From assembly GCA_003454975.1 (NCBI GenBank), contig DMST01000409.1, forward strand, positions 55,755 to 61,999: a DNA stretch of 6,245 bases. The letters are read 5' to 3'. Under the pieces are notes generated by a model. It was not told where the DNA came from. It was given only the letters and a program-made list of their open reading frames with translations, and searched no databases. Positions 1 through 5,228 of the stretch are shown in pieces; within the stretch, counting starts at the first letter, position 1, and each line of letters begins with the position of its first letter. The stretch comes from Cytophagales bacterium (GTDB taxonomy: Bacteria > Bacteroidota > Bacteroidia > Cytophagales > Cyclobacteriaceae). Both the position numbers and the translations under genes were made by a program.

Positions 1-474
1 CACGTCGGGCTTCCACTTTCGAATGGTCCAAACGGCATCCGCCAGTACCTGCTCACGGTCCCAAATATTAAACGTCTCATCCGGATGTTTGGAAAAACCA
101 AAGTCGTTAGCTCTGGAAAAAAACTGGACTCCACCATCTGTGCGCCGGGCGGCCAATAGCTCTTGCGTCCGAATCACCCCCAATCCTTCGCGGATCTCCG
201 GCCCTATCAAGTTTTGTCCTCCATCTCCGCGTGTAAGTGCCAAGTAACCCGTTTCGTACAAACGCTCATTGGCAAGCCAAGCAATCATTTGAGTATTCTC
301 ATCGTCAGGATGTGCCGCCATGTATAGCACCTTGCCTAATACGTTGAGTTTTTTGATGCCCAGATGTAATTCGCTGGAGGTATACCGCTTGGGAGCCTGG
401 GCCTGTAACGTAGCTATAGTACCGACGGCAAGCCCTAGTACGAGAGCCAAACGCCGCAGTCGGAAATCGATCAT
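1..474 (-). CDS. Secreted PIG-L/LmbE-family deacetylase, N-terminal part (3' end outside window)
   Basis: 158 codons are visible from an ATG at 474-472; the frame runs off the left edge. Residues 1-27 form a signal peptide: basic start (RLRR at 5-8), hydrophobic core, and cleavage probably after A25 or A27 in LQAQA. The family hallmark AHPDDE is at 54-59. By analogy with MshB-type enzymes, H55 and D58 would bind Zn2+ and D57 would be the general base. Further conserved-looking blocks are TRGDGGQN (81-88) and RTQELLAARRTDGG (102-115). The family hydrolyses N-acetyl groups on amino sugars and related substrates. The third metal-ligand histidine is expected further on and is not in the window. 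Secreted Bacteroidota members are usually long (about 800 residues, from memory), so most of the protein is probably missing. The frame stays open to about 570, but the signal peptide fixes the start at 474. The substrate cannot be inferred. Confidence 0.9.
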   Translation of the reverse strand, partial: MIDFRLRRLALVLGLAVGTIATLQAQAPKRYTSSELHLGIKKLNVLGKVLYMAAHPDDENTQMIAWLANERLYETGYLALTRGDGGQNLIGPEIREGLGVIRTQELLAARRTDGGVQFFSRANDFGFSKHPDETFNIWDREQVLADAVWTIRKWKPDV

Positions 475-605
475 GTTGTTCACGTTCAGTAGTGCGAGTA
501 AGGTATTGTACTCCTTTTCCAAGAGCACAATGGAGTAAACTCCCGATGATTTCGGGTTGTTTTGGGGTCGCTAACTTAGACGGGATGCAACATAAAAAGA
601 TTTAT

Positions 606-633
606 GCCGATGTTCATCGGCCGATTAACCGGA
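606..633. promoter_or_regulatory. Cluster of overlapping GCCGAT/ATCGGC palindromes, candidate operator
   Basis: GCCGATG (606-612) and CATCGGC (615-621) form a 7-bp inverted repeat. The right arm overlaps a perfect 10-bp palindrome, ATCGGCCGAT (616-625), followed by CCGGAT (628-633). Three GCCGAT-type half sites therefore lie within 20 bp. The cluster is about 130 bp upstream of the deacetylase start and beyond the 3' end of the 739-1167 gene, where an operator for the deacetylase could sit. No regulator is known from the window. It could also be a hairpin. Confidence 0.3.
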
Positions 634-690
634 TAAGTGGGAGCGGTAGCCAGTGATTACCCTCTCTTGTTAGAAATAAAATTTGAGAAG

Positions 691-728
691 GGCCTTACTA
701 TATCTCTTGGCCAGGAGAATAGAAGGCC
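691..728 (-). terminator. Long imperfect hairpin after the 142-residue lipoprotein gene, possible terminator
   Basis: GGCCTT (691-696) pairs with AAGGCC (723-728). TAT (699-701) pairs with ATA (719-721). TCTCTT (703-708) pairs with AGGAGA (713-718) with one G-T wobble, around a GGCC loop. The hairpin starts 10 bp past the stop of the minus-strand gene. The bases that follow on that strand (CTTCTCAAATTTTATTT) are T-rich but not a clean U-tract, so termination is plausible rather than certain. Confidence 0.4.
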
Positions 729-738
729 TAATTACACC

Positions 739-1167
739 CTAATACAGCGCGTAAAAAAGGGCATCACACTCATCCATCAGGCTACCAAATGGCCGATGTT
801 CTACGAAGGTAAAGAAGAGGCGAAGGCGACCCTCATTAGTAAGATAGCCCCACCCATCCACTTCGTAATTGCCAATCCTTTGTCGTGGAATCTGAATATC
901 AGCACCGCTTACCACCCCATAAATGTCCAGTTCAATACCGTAGAAATTGGAAATCCAGACCACATCTTGCTCATAGGGGCTTTTGGTCACTTCCACATTA
1001 TAGTAGGTAGTGGCGGCATACACCTGACTAAATTCTTCCACCTCAAATATACCCGTGAAATTATCCCGCGGATCTATGGGGGCTACATAGGGTTCTTCTA
1101 CTACCACGTAGCAGCTAGAAAGTATCGTACTTACCGCTGCCAAAGCTATCCAGTATAGTTTTCTCAT
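739..1167 (-). CDS. Small putative lipoprotein, unknown function (142 aa)
   Basis: The N-terminus has a lipoprotein signal: M1-R-K, a hydrophobic stretch and the lipobox ILSSC, with C19 as the lipidated residue. The mature part (about 124 residues) is rich in aromatic and beta-branched residues with alternating polarity, for example NFTGIFEVEEF (36-46) and DVVWISNFYGIELDIYG. This suggests a compact beta-barrel or beta-sandwich. I do not recognise a characterised family, although the pattern resembles small lipoproteins common in Bacteroidota. Apart from C19, the only cysteine is near the C-terminus (DECDALFYALY). The ATG at 1167 is preceded by a weak AAGGT. A hairpin lies just past the stop (691-728) and another separates it from the gene upstream (1255-1280), so it is probably transcribed alone. 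It most likely sits at the outer membrane or faces the periplasm. Confidence 0.8.
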   Translation of the reverse strand: MRKLYWIALAAVSTILSSCYVVVEEPYVAPIDPRDNFTGIFEVEEFSQVYAATTYYNVEVTKSPYEQDVVWISNFYGIELDIYGVVSGADIQIPRQRIGNYEVDGWGYLTNEGRLRLFFTFVEHRPFGSLMDECDALFYALY

Positions 1168-1247
1168 CTGACCTTGTTCATTGTTGCTATGATGAACAGG
1201 GCAAGAATGAGACCAATTTCTGGTTGGGTTTGAAGCAAAACACTCAT

Positions 1248-1280
1248 AAACACAGAAAGCAGCCCAAATGAGCTGCTTTC
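1248..1280 (-). terminator. Hairpin after the 197-residue lipoprotein gene
   Basis: A perfect 9-bp stem, GAAAGCAGC (1255-1263) with GCTGCTTTC (1272-1280), encloses an 8-base loop. It lies 21 bp past the stop at 1302. On the minus strand it is followed by TGTGTTTATG, a weak U-tract. Position and stem support an intrinsic terminator; the imperfect T run lowers confidence. Confidence 0.55.
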
Positions 1281-1301
1281 ATCTAGACCAATGGTTTCAG
1301 A

Positions 1302-1895
1302 TTAGTCGTCGCACTTGATGTACACGTAAGCGCTTGCATCTTGAATGGTGGAGAACCAGTCTGCATCCGCTACAGCTTTCACATCAGCACCACTACAAGA
1401 AAAATTGACTGCGTTGTCAATCACACCTTCAATGTTTACACCGTTGCGGTACACATTGGCATTGCATCCTACAAAGCCAAAGCTGCCTTCCCGTTGCCGC
1501 TTCACCCGAGAAGAAACCGTTGTGGTAGAAGGACCTACATTTACATCCGTGAAGTAGGTATTCACATCAGCATCGTATACTTGAGCAACTACCGTCATTT
1601 GGAATACCAATGGTAGATAGGGCTCAGGATCCTCAAAGGGATCAGGACGGTAAGCAGGATGGCTTTCGCGCAGATCCTCCACCAGTTTGTCGCTCAGGAA
1701 ATCCATTTTCTCTTCCCAAGTAAACTTAGCGTTGCCAAACTCTTCAATCAGCATAGCATCTACTTCCTCTCCAGAAGTTTCAAAGGCTAAGTGGCCATCA
1801 ATGGTTTCTTCTACGATTGTAAGTTCTTCTTGAGGCTGACAGGCCGTAGCAAGGATCAGGGCAGATAGCCCTAACAATACGTTTAATTTTTTCAT
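1302..1895 (-). CDS. Acidic putative lipoprotein, unknown function (197 aa)
   Basis: It starts MKK, has a hydrophobic core and the lipobox LATAC, so C19 should be lipidated. Residues 20-95 are strongly acidic and probably largely helical or extended (many E and D, few aromatics), with a proline-rich stretch HPAYRPDPFEDPEPYLP at 79-95. Residues about 96-197 look beta-rich (FQMTVVAQVYDADVNTYFTDV, then VYRNGVNIEGVIDN) and carry three more cysteines, C144, C167 and C195. Two of these could form a disulfide. The layout suggests an acidic spacer carrying a small exported beta domain, but I recognise no family. No Shine-Dalgarno sequence precedes the ATG. The upstream region is AT-rich and I see no match to the TAnnTTTG box. 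A hairpin follows the stop. Its neighbour at 739-1167 is also a small lipoprotein, but the two sequences do not resemble each other. Confidence 0.8.
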   Translation of the reverse strand: MKKLNVLLGLSALILATACQPQEELTIVEETIDGHLAFETSGEEVDAMLIEEFGNAKFTWEEKMDFLSDKLVEDLRESHPAYRPDPFEDPEPYLPLVFQMTVVAQVYDADVNTYFTDVNVGPSTTTVSSRVKRQREGSFGFVGCNANVYRNGVNIEGVIDNAVNFSCSGADVKAVADADWFSTIQDASAYVYIKCDD

Positions 1896-2173
1896 GTTTA
1901 TAAAGTGGATTTAAGTTGAAACGATTGTCTAACACACCCACCCAAAATCTGTTTGCAAAAATTCTTAATTTCTATACTTTTTTAAAATGATTTAAAACAA
2001 AATCGCAATCATAAAATAAAACAAATAACTGAAAATCAGTCATATACAGATCAACAATTATATAACACAACAAAAACGTACCACAAAAGGATTCGGAAAA
2101 ACCTCATAAAACAGGATATCATTACACCCCATATTAAGAGGACATTTTGTCATTATTTTAAATTCAGTTAGCA
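1896..2173. other. AT-rich gene-free stretch between mdh terminator and lipoprotein gene
   Basis: This 278-bp interval is markedly richer in A+T than its flanks, especially about 1965-2110, with several A and T runs. It should hold the promoter of the minus-strand lipoprotein gene, but I found no TAnnTTTG match. The only small symmetry noted is ACTGA-AAA-TCAGT at 2028-2040. A 31-codon minus-strand ORF (2153-2058) is present but not convincing. Confidence 0.5.
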
Positions 2174-2200
2174 TAAAAAAAGCAGGCCTAAGCCTGCTTT
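2174..2200 (-). terminator. Intrinsic terminator of mdh
   Basis: A perfect 9-bp stem, AAAGCAGGC (2179-2187) with GCCTGCTTT (2192-2200), closes a 4-base loop. Read on the minus strand it is followed by an uninterrupted T run down to 2175. It lies 26 bp past the mdh stop at 2227, so it closes the mdh transcript and insulates the lipoprotein gene. Confidence 0.88.
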
Positions 2201-2226
2201 CAATACTTCTATCAGAGGAGTAAGTC

Positions 2227-3159
2227 TTAACCGTTCAACCGGTCCAATACGGCCATTACTTCTTTCACGTGACCGTCTGATGTAGTCAGCAAAGCCTTCT
2301 CATCATCGTTTAGGTCCAGCTCGATGATCCGCTCGATACCATTTTTACCCAAGATCACGGGCACGCCCAAGTAAGTACCTTCGATTCCGTACTCACCTTC
2401 CAGTTTTACACATACAGGGAATACACGACGCTGGTCCCGTACAATAGCCTCTACCATCTGAGCTGCTGCGGAGCCGGGTGCGTACCAAGCAGAGGTACCC
2501 ATCAGTTTCACTAACTCACCACCACCTTTTTTGGTACGCTCAACAATAGCGTCCAGTTTATCAGCTTCGATCAGTTCGGTTACGGGAATACCGCCTACGG
2601 TAGTATAACGAGGAAGCGGTACCATAGTATCGCCATGGCCACCCATCAACACGGCTTGGATGTCTTTGGGTGATACATTCAAGGCCTCCGCCAAGAAGGC
2701 ACGGTAACGTGCAGTATCCAGGATTCCTGCCATACCCATCACCTTGTTGCGGTGCATACCTGAGCTCAGGTGTGCTTGGTAGGTCATTACATCCAACGGA
2801 TTTGAAACTACGATGATGATAGCCTCAGGGGAGTGCTTAATCACGTTTTCGGTCACTGACTTTACGATCCCGGCGTTGGTCTCGATCAAGTCATCACGAG
2901 ACATTCCTGGCTTGCGAGGCAAACCCGAAGTAATTACCACTACGTCAGATCCAGCAGTTTTGCTGTAATCGTTAGTAGAACCCACCGTGCGGGTATCATA
3001 CAAATTGATGGGAGCTTTCTGCCAGATGTCCAAAGACTTACCTTCGGCTACACCTTCTTTGATGTCGAGCAATACAACTTCATTGGCAATCTCGCGATAG
3101 GCCAGTACGTCAGCACAAGTGGCTCCAACGTTACCGGCACCAACTACGGTTACTTTCAT
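2227..3159 (-). CDS. mdh: Malate dehydrogenase, NAD-dependent, LDH-like type (310 aa)
   Basis: This enzyme interconverts malate and oxaloacetate with NAD(H) in the TCA cycle, in the cytoplasm. The Rossmann fold begins at once: GAGNVG (7-12), with D32 in LLDI as the acidic residue that selects NAD over NADP. Substrate residues are clear. The mobile-loop block LPRKPGMSR gives R82, the arginine expected for a dicarboxylate substrate (lactate dehydrogenases carry Gln here), and R88. N120 lies in VSNPLD, R151 in GILDTARYR pairs with D148, and the catalytic histidine is H175 in GGHGDT. At 310 residues it is full length for the LDH-like malate dehydrogenases found in Bacteroidota. The start sits at the beginning of the first beta strand, without a Shine-Dalgarno sequence. 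It is transcribed alone: a -7 box matching TAnnTTTG lies 48 bp upstream and a strong terminator follows. It diverges from pdhB. Confidence 0.97.
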   Translation of the reverse strand: MKVTVVGAGNVGATCADVLAYREIANEVVLLDIKEGVAEGKSLDIWQKAPINLYDTRTVGSTNDYSKTAGSDVVVITSGLPRKPGMSRDDLIETNAGIVKSVTENVIKHSPEAIIIVVSNPLDVMTYQAHLSSGMHRNKVMGMAGILDTARYRAFLAEALNVSPKDIQAVLMGGHGDTMVPLPRYTTVGGIPVTELIEADKLDAIVERTKKGGGELVKLMGTSAWYAPGSAAAQMVEAIVRDQRRVFPVCVKLEGEYGIEGTYLGVPVILGKNGIERIIELDLNDDEKALLTTSDGHVKEVMAVLDRLNG

Positions 3160-3206
3160 GGTATTTCGGTGGGATTTGGGTTAACAATCGTTTTCGAATG
3201 CGGGCG

Positions 3207-3214
3207 CAAAGTTA
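3207..3214 (-). promoter_or_regulatory. mdh promoter -7 box
   Basis: Read on the minus strand this is TAACTTTG, an exact match to the Bacteroidota -7 consensus TAnnTTTG, followed by CGCCC. It lies 48 bp upstream of the mdh ATG. No clear TTG -33 element is present at the usual 17-23 bp spacing, so recognition would rest mainly on the -7 box. Confidence 0.65.
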
Positions 3215-3298
3215 GGGGCCAAACCTTCGAAAAGGAAAGGTTTAGGTAAATATTGCCGCTATTTTGGAGGGTATCCGCAACCATACTATACTTACTTA

Positions 3299-3315
3299 TC
3301 CTATCGTTAATAGGA
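3299..3315 (+). other. Small hairpin in the leader of the 26-codon ORF
   Basis: TCCTAT (3299-3304) and ATAGGA (3310-3315) form a perfect 6-bp stem with a 5-base loop, CGTTA. It ends 22 bp before the ATG at 3338. No T run follows, so it is not an obvious terminator. A near-match to the -7 consensus, TATTTTG, one base short in the spacer, lies upstream at 3260-3266. Confidence 0.3.
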
Positions 3316-3337
3316 ACGGACCTTAAAACTCATTTTC

Positions 3338-3418
3338 ATGATGACCATTTCACTGATCGGAATCGCAGTAGTACTTGTTGTGGGCATAGGCTTAGGAATC
3401 TATTTCCTTACTCGGTAA
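3338..3418 (+). CDS. Candidate 26-residue single-helix membrane micro-protein
   Basis: This short ORF in the mdh-pdhB gap starts ATGATG and encodes 26 residues. After MMTIS the chain is continuously hydrophobic: LIGIAVVLVVGIGLGIYFL (6-24), with small residues spaced as G8, G16, G18 and G20. It ends in T-R then TAA. That is one membrane-spanning helix with a C-terminal arginine, and the glycine spacing would suit helix packing. Two facts support a real gene: the uninterrupted hydrophobic segment fills the whole ORF, and a 10-bp-stem terminator begins 34 bp past the stop on the same strand. There is no Shine-Dalgarno sequence, which is normal for this phylum. I do not recognise it. Single-helix accessory subunits of respiratory and transport complexes (CydX or KdpF type) are similar in size and shape, but no sequence match is claimed. 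Start could be 3338 or 3341. Confidence 0.5.
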   Translation: MMTISLIGIAVVLVVGIGLGIYFLTR

Positions 3419-3452
3419 GAACTCACATCAGGGTCATTCCACCCCTATCTAT

Positions 3453-3491
3453 AAAAGTGAACCTTGGATTTAATCCCTGCGTTCACTTTTT
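3453..3491 (+). terminator. Intrinsic terminator after the 26-codon ORF
   Basis: AAAAGTGAAC (3453-3462) pairs perfectly with GTTCACTTTT (3481-3490), giving a 10-bp stem. Inside the loop, GGATT (3466-3470) and AATCC (3472-3475 region) offer a little extra pairing. The right arm ends in TTTTT (3487-3491) on the plus strand, and TTTTATAG follows the stem on the minus strand, so it may work in both directions. No other plus-strand gene lies upstream to be terminated. Confidence 0.7.
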
Positions 3492-3896
3492 AAGAAGGGC
3501 TCTCAATCTCATTCCACCCATTGTTTTTTCGCAGGCAGCATAGGCCTCATCCTTATTTTATTACGCGCCTAGCATTTTTCGAACCTCATTTGCTTCCCTT
3601 CCGAAAGAGATAGTTAGCGTCTTTCTTGCTGAATTACTCCTTTATCTGATTGTAACCTTGAGTATACTTCTCTAATCCCTGTTGATGGTAGACTACTTTA
3701 CGAAATGGGGTATTACAGACCTCTTGTTCAAACTTATTCGACGTACCAAACCATAATACCCGGCACCATTCGCTCATCATTCAAAACCAACCGCCTCACA
3801 ATCAATCGTTTGCAAATCCGCAAACCGTATCATTCGCTAGCGTTGCGAAATCGATAGTGCCGCCGTATTTTTGGGCACCTTGGAAAACCCAAAACC
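3492..3896. other. 405-bp stretch without a convincing gene, upstream of pdhB
   Basis: No frame here gives a credible protein of ordinary size. It contains a 23-codon ORF (3685-3756, starting MVDYFTKWG) that would be a basic amphipathic peptide. On the minus strand TAAGTTTG (3736-3729) matches the -7 consensus. An ATG-less hydrophobic frame ends at a stop near 3675. A 6-bp inverted repeat, GTTTGC (3808-3813) with GCAAAC (3820-3825), and the palindrome CGCTAGCG (3835-3842) lie just upstream of the pdhB promoter and could be regulator sites. No tRNA- or rRNA-like sequence was recognised. Confidence 0.5.
3842..3873 (+). promoter_or_regulatory. pdhB promoter (-33 and -7 boxes)
   Basis: TATTTTTG at 3866-3873 matches the Bacteroidota -7 consensus TAnnTTTG exactly. 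TTG at 3843-3845 sits 20 bp upstream, the usual -33 spacing. The -7 box ends 23 bp before the pdhB ATG, predicting a short untranslated leader of roughly 15-20 bases. This is the best promoter in the window. Confidence 0.75.
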
Positions 3897-4874
3897 ATGA
3901 GAGAAATCCAGTTTCGCGAGGCCTTGCGTGAGGCCATGAGTGAAGAAATGCGCCGTGACGAAAAAATCTTCCTTATGGGAGAAGAAGTAGCAGAATACAA
4001 CGGTGCTTATAAAGTAAGTCAGGGAATGCTTGATGAGTTTGGTCCTGACCGTGTGATTGACACACCCATTACAGAACTTGGTTTTGCCGGATTGGGTGTA
4101 GGTGCTGCTATGAATGGTCTACGACCCATCATCGAATTCATGACGTTCAACTTTTCGCTGGTAGCCATTGATCAGGTAATCAATAGCGCCGCGAAAATGT
4201 ACTATATGTCCGGTGGTCAGTATAGTGTACCCATGGTATTTCGTGGCCCTACTGGCAATGCTGGTCAATTGAGCGCCCAGCACTCACAGAACTTTGAGAA
4301 TTGGTACGCCAATACGCCGGGACTTAAAGTAGTGGTCCCTTCTAATCCCTACGAGGCCAAAGGCCTGCTCAAGTCTTCCATCCGGGACAACGACCCTACC
4401 ATCTTCATGGAGTCCGAGTTGATGTACGGAGACAAAGGCGAGGTGCCCGACGGAGAATACATCCTACCCTTAGGTAAGGCTATGGTAGAGCGTGAGGGCA
4501 AGGACGTAACCTTAATTAGCTTTGGCAAGATGATGAAGGTGGTACGGGAAGCTGCCGACGCCATGGCAAAAGAGGGGGTTCAAGTGGAGGTAATCAATAT
4601 GCTGACCGTACGTCCTATGGACTACGAAACGGTCATTAACTCAGTAAAGAAAACCAACCGCCTGGTAGTGGTAGAAGAGGCTTGGCCTATTGCTTCACTG
4701 TCTCAGGATATTGCCTTCCACGTACAGAAGACTGCCTTCGACTATTTGGACTCACCTGTGATCCGGGTCAACAGCATGGACATTCCGTTGGGCTACGCCC
4801 CTACCCTCATTGAGGAAACCCTGCCTAATGTTAAGCGCACGGTGGAAGCCATCAATCAAGTGATGTATCGCTAA
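3897..4874 (+). CDS. pdhB: Pyruvate dehydrogenase E1 component, beta subunit (325 aa)
   Basis: This is the beta subunit of the alpha2beta2 E1 enzyme, which decarboxylates pyruvate with thiamine diphosphate and passes the acetyl group to E2 lipoyl groups, feeding acetyl-CoA to the TCA cycle in the cytoplasm. It is full length for the family. Visible landmarks are MREIQFREALREAM at the start, GEEV (28-31), DTPITE (55-60) with E60 as the glutamate that activates the cofactor's pyrimidine ring, the block RPIIEFMTFNF (76-86), and SAQHSQ (126-131) with the active-site H129. The C-terminal transketolase-like domain carries TVRPMD (237-242) and VVVEEAW (257-263). The related 2-oxoisovalerate E1 beta subunits are the main alternative, but the overall sequence fits pyruvate better. 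No alpha subunit or E2 gene is adjacent; they must lie elsewhere. It has its own promoter and terminator. Confidence 0.95.
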   Translation: MREIQFREALREAMSEEMRRDEKIFLMGEEVAEYNGAYKVSQGMLDEFGPDRVIDTPITELGFAGLGVGAAMNGLRPIIEFMTFNFSLVAIDQVINSAAKMYYMSGGQYSVPMVFRGPTGNAGQLSAQHSQNFENWYANTPGLKVVVPSNPYEAKGLLKSSIRDNDPTIFMESELMYGDKGEVPDGEYILPLGKAMVEREGKDVTLISFGKMMKVVREAADAMAKEGVQVEVINMLTVRPMDYETVINSVKKTNRLVVVEEAWPIASLSQDIAFHVQKTAFDYLDSPVIRVNSMDIPLGYAPTLIEETLPNVKRTVEAINQVMYR

Positions 4875-4897
4875 CGATCACTCGCCCGAAATACAAG

Positions 4898-4928
4898 GGC
4901 CACTTCTTTTCAAAGAGGTGGCCTTTTT
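4898..4928 (+). terminator. Intrinsic terminator of pdhB
   Basis: GGCCAC (4898-4903) pairs with GTGGCC (4918-4923). The stem continues inward through TTCTT (4904-4908) with AAGAG (4913-4917), including one G-T wobble, to give about 11 bp around a 4-base loop. TTTTT (4924-4928) follows directly. It starts 23 bp past the pdhB stop. Confidence 0.92.
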
Positions 4929-5053
4929 CATGGCCAACTCGTTACCGGCACATTTTTTGAGCCTTGTTATCTTGGACCAAGCAATACACCTGGGGACTTC
5001 AAACTAGAGTAAATTAATAAGTTGATAGAAAGAGCTACCTGGCATTAATTTTA

Positions 5054-5128
5054 AATGTTGAATCTGGGGTTGCACACAACCTTAATGTTAAATGACTGAA
5101 ATTCATTTAACACTCAAAATTCAACATT
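5054..5128. repeat. Nested inverted repeats, three-way-junction element
   Basis: Outer arms AATGTTGAAT (5054-5063) and ATTCAACATT (5119-5128) are a perfect 10-bp inverted repeat. Between them lie two side-by-side hairpins. The first is GGTTG (5068-5072) with CAACC (5077-5081), loop CACA, extendable by two G-T wobbles. The second is TGTTAAATGA (5086-5095) with TCATTTAACA (5103-5112), a perfect 10-bp stem with a 7-base loop. Together they fold as a compact three-way junction of 75 nt. It could be a structured leader, a small RNA, or a copy of a dispersed intergenic repeat. It ends 100 bp before the chosen start of the next gene. Confidence 0.55.
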
Positions 5129-5228
5129 CGGATCAAGACGAAATCTACCGGAAAGAGTAATGCAAGAATCTACTAGCTACCCAGGTTTTCGGTTTGATCC
5201 GTTATCTTATCACTATCAGGTTTCAGAT

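Noticed and set aside
637..1158. 173-codon plus-strand frame opposite the 142-residue lipoprotein gene
   Set aside because: It lies antisense to a gene with a clear lipoprotein signal, starts at GTG, and its product has no recognisable domain or signal.
2058..2153. 31-codon minus-strand ORF just past the mdh terminator
   Set aside because: AT-rich chance composition with four cysteines. There is no hairpin after it and no promoter match before it.
3253..3543. 96-codon plus-strand frame in the mdh-pdhB gap
   Set aside because: It needs a TTG start and has mixed composition. It reads through the terminator hairpin at 3453-3490 and overlaps the better micro-ORF in another frame.
3542..3675. 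Frame with a hydrophobic end (IVSVFLAELLLYLIVTLSILL region)
   Set aside because: No ATG or GTG start and no promoter or terminator of its own. The hydrophobic run probably reflects pyrimidine-rich sequence.
4349..4564. 71-codon minus-strand frame inside pdhB
   Set aside because: It lies wholly antisense to a conserved enzyme gene; typical of a shadow frame.
5054..5128. Could the 75-nt folded element be a tRNA?
   Set aside because: The size fits, but it has only two internal hairpins, no anticodon-arm arrangement, no TTCGA-type T-loop and no CCA-like end.
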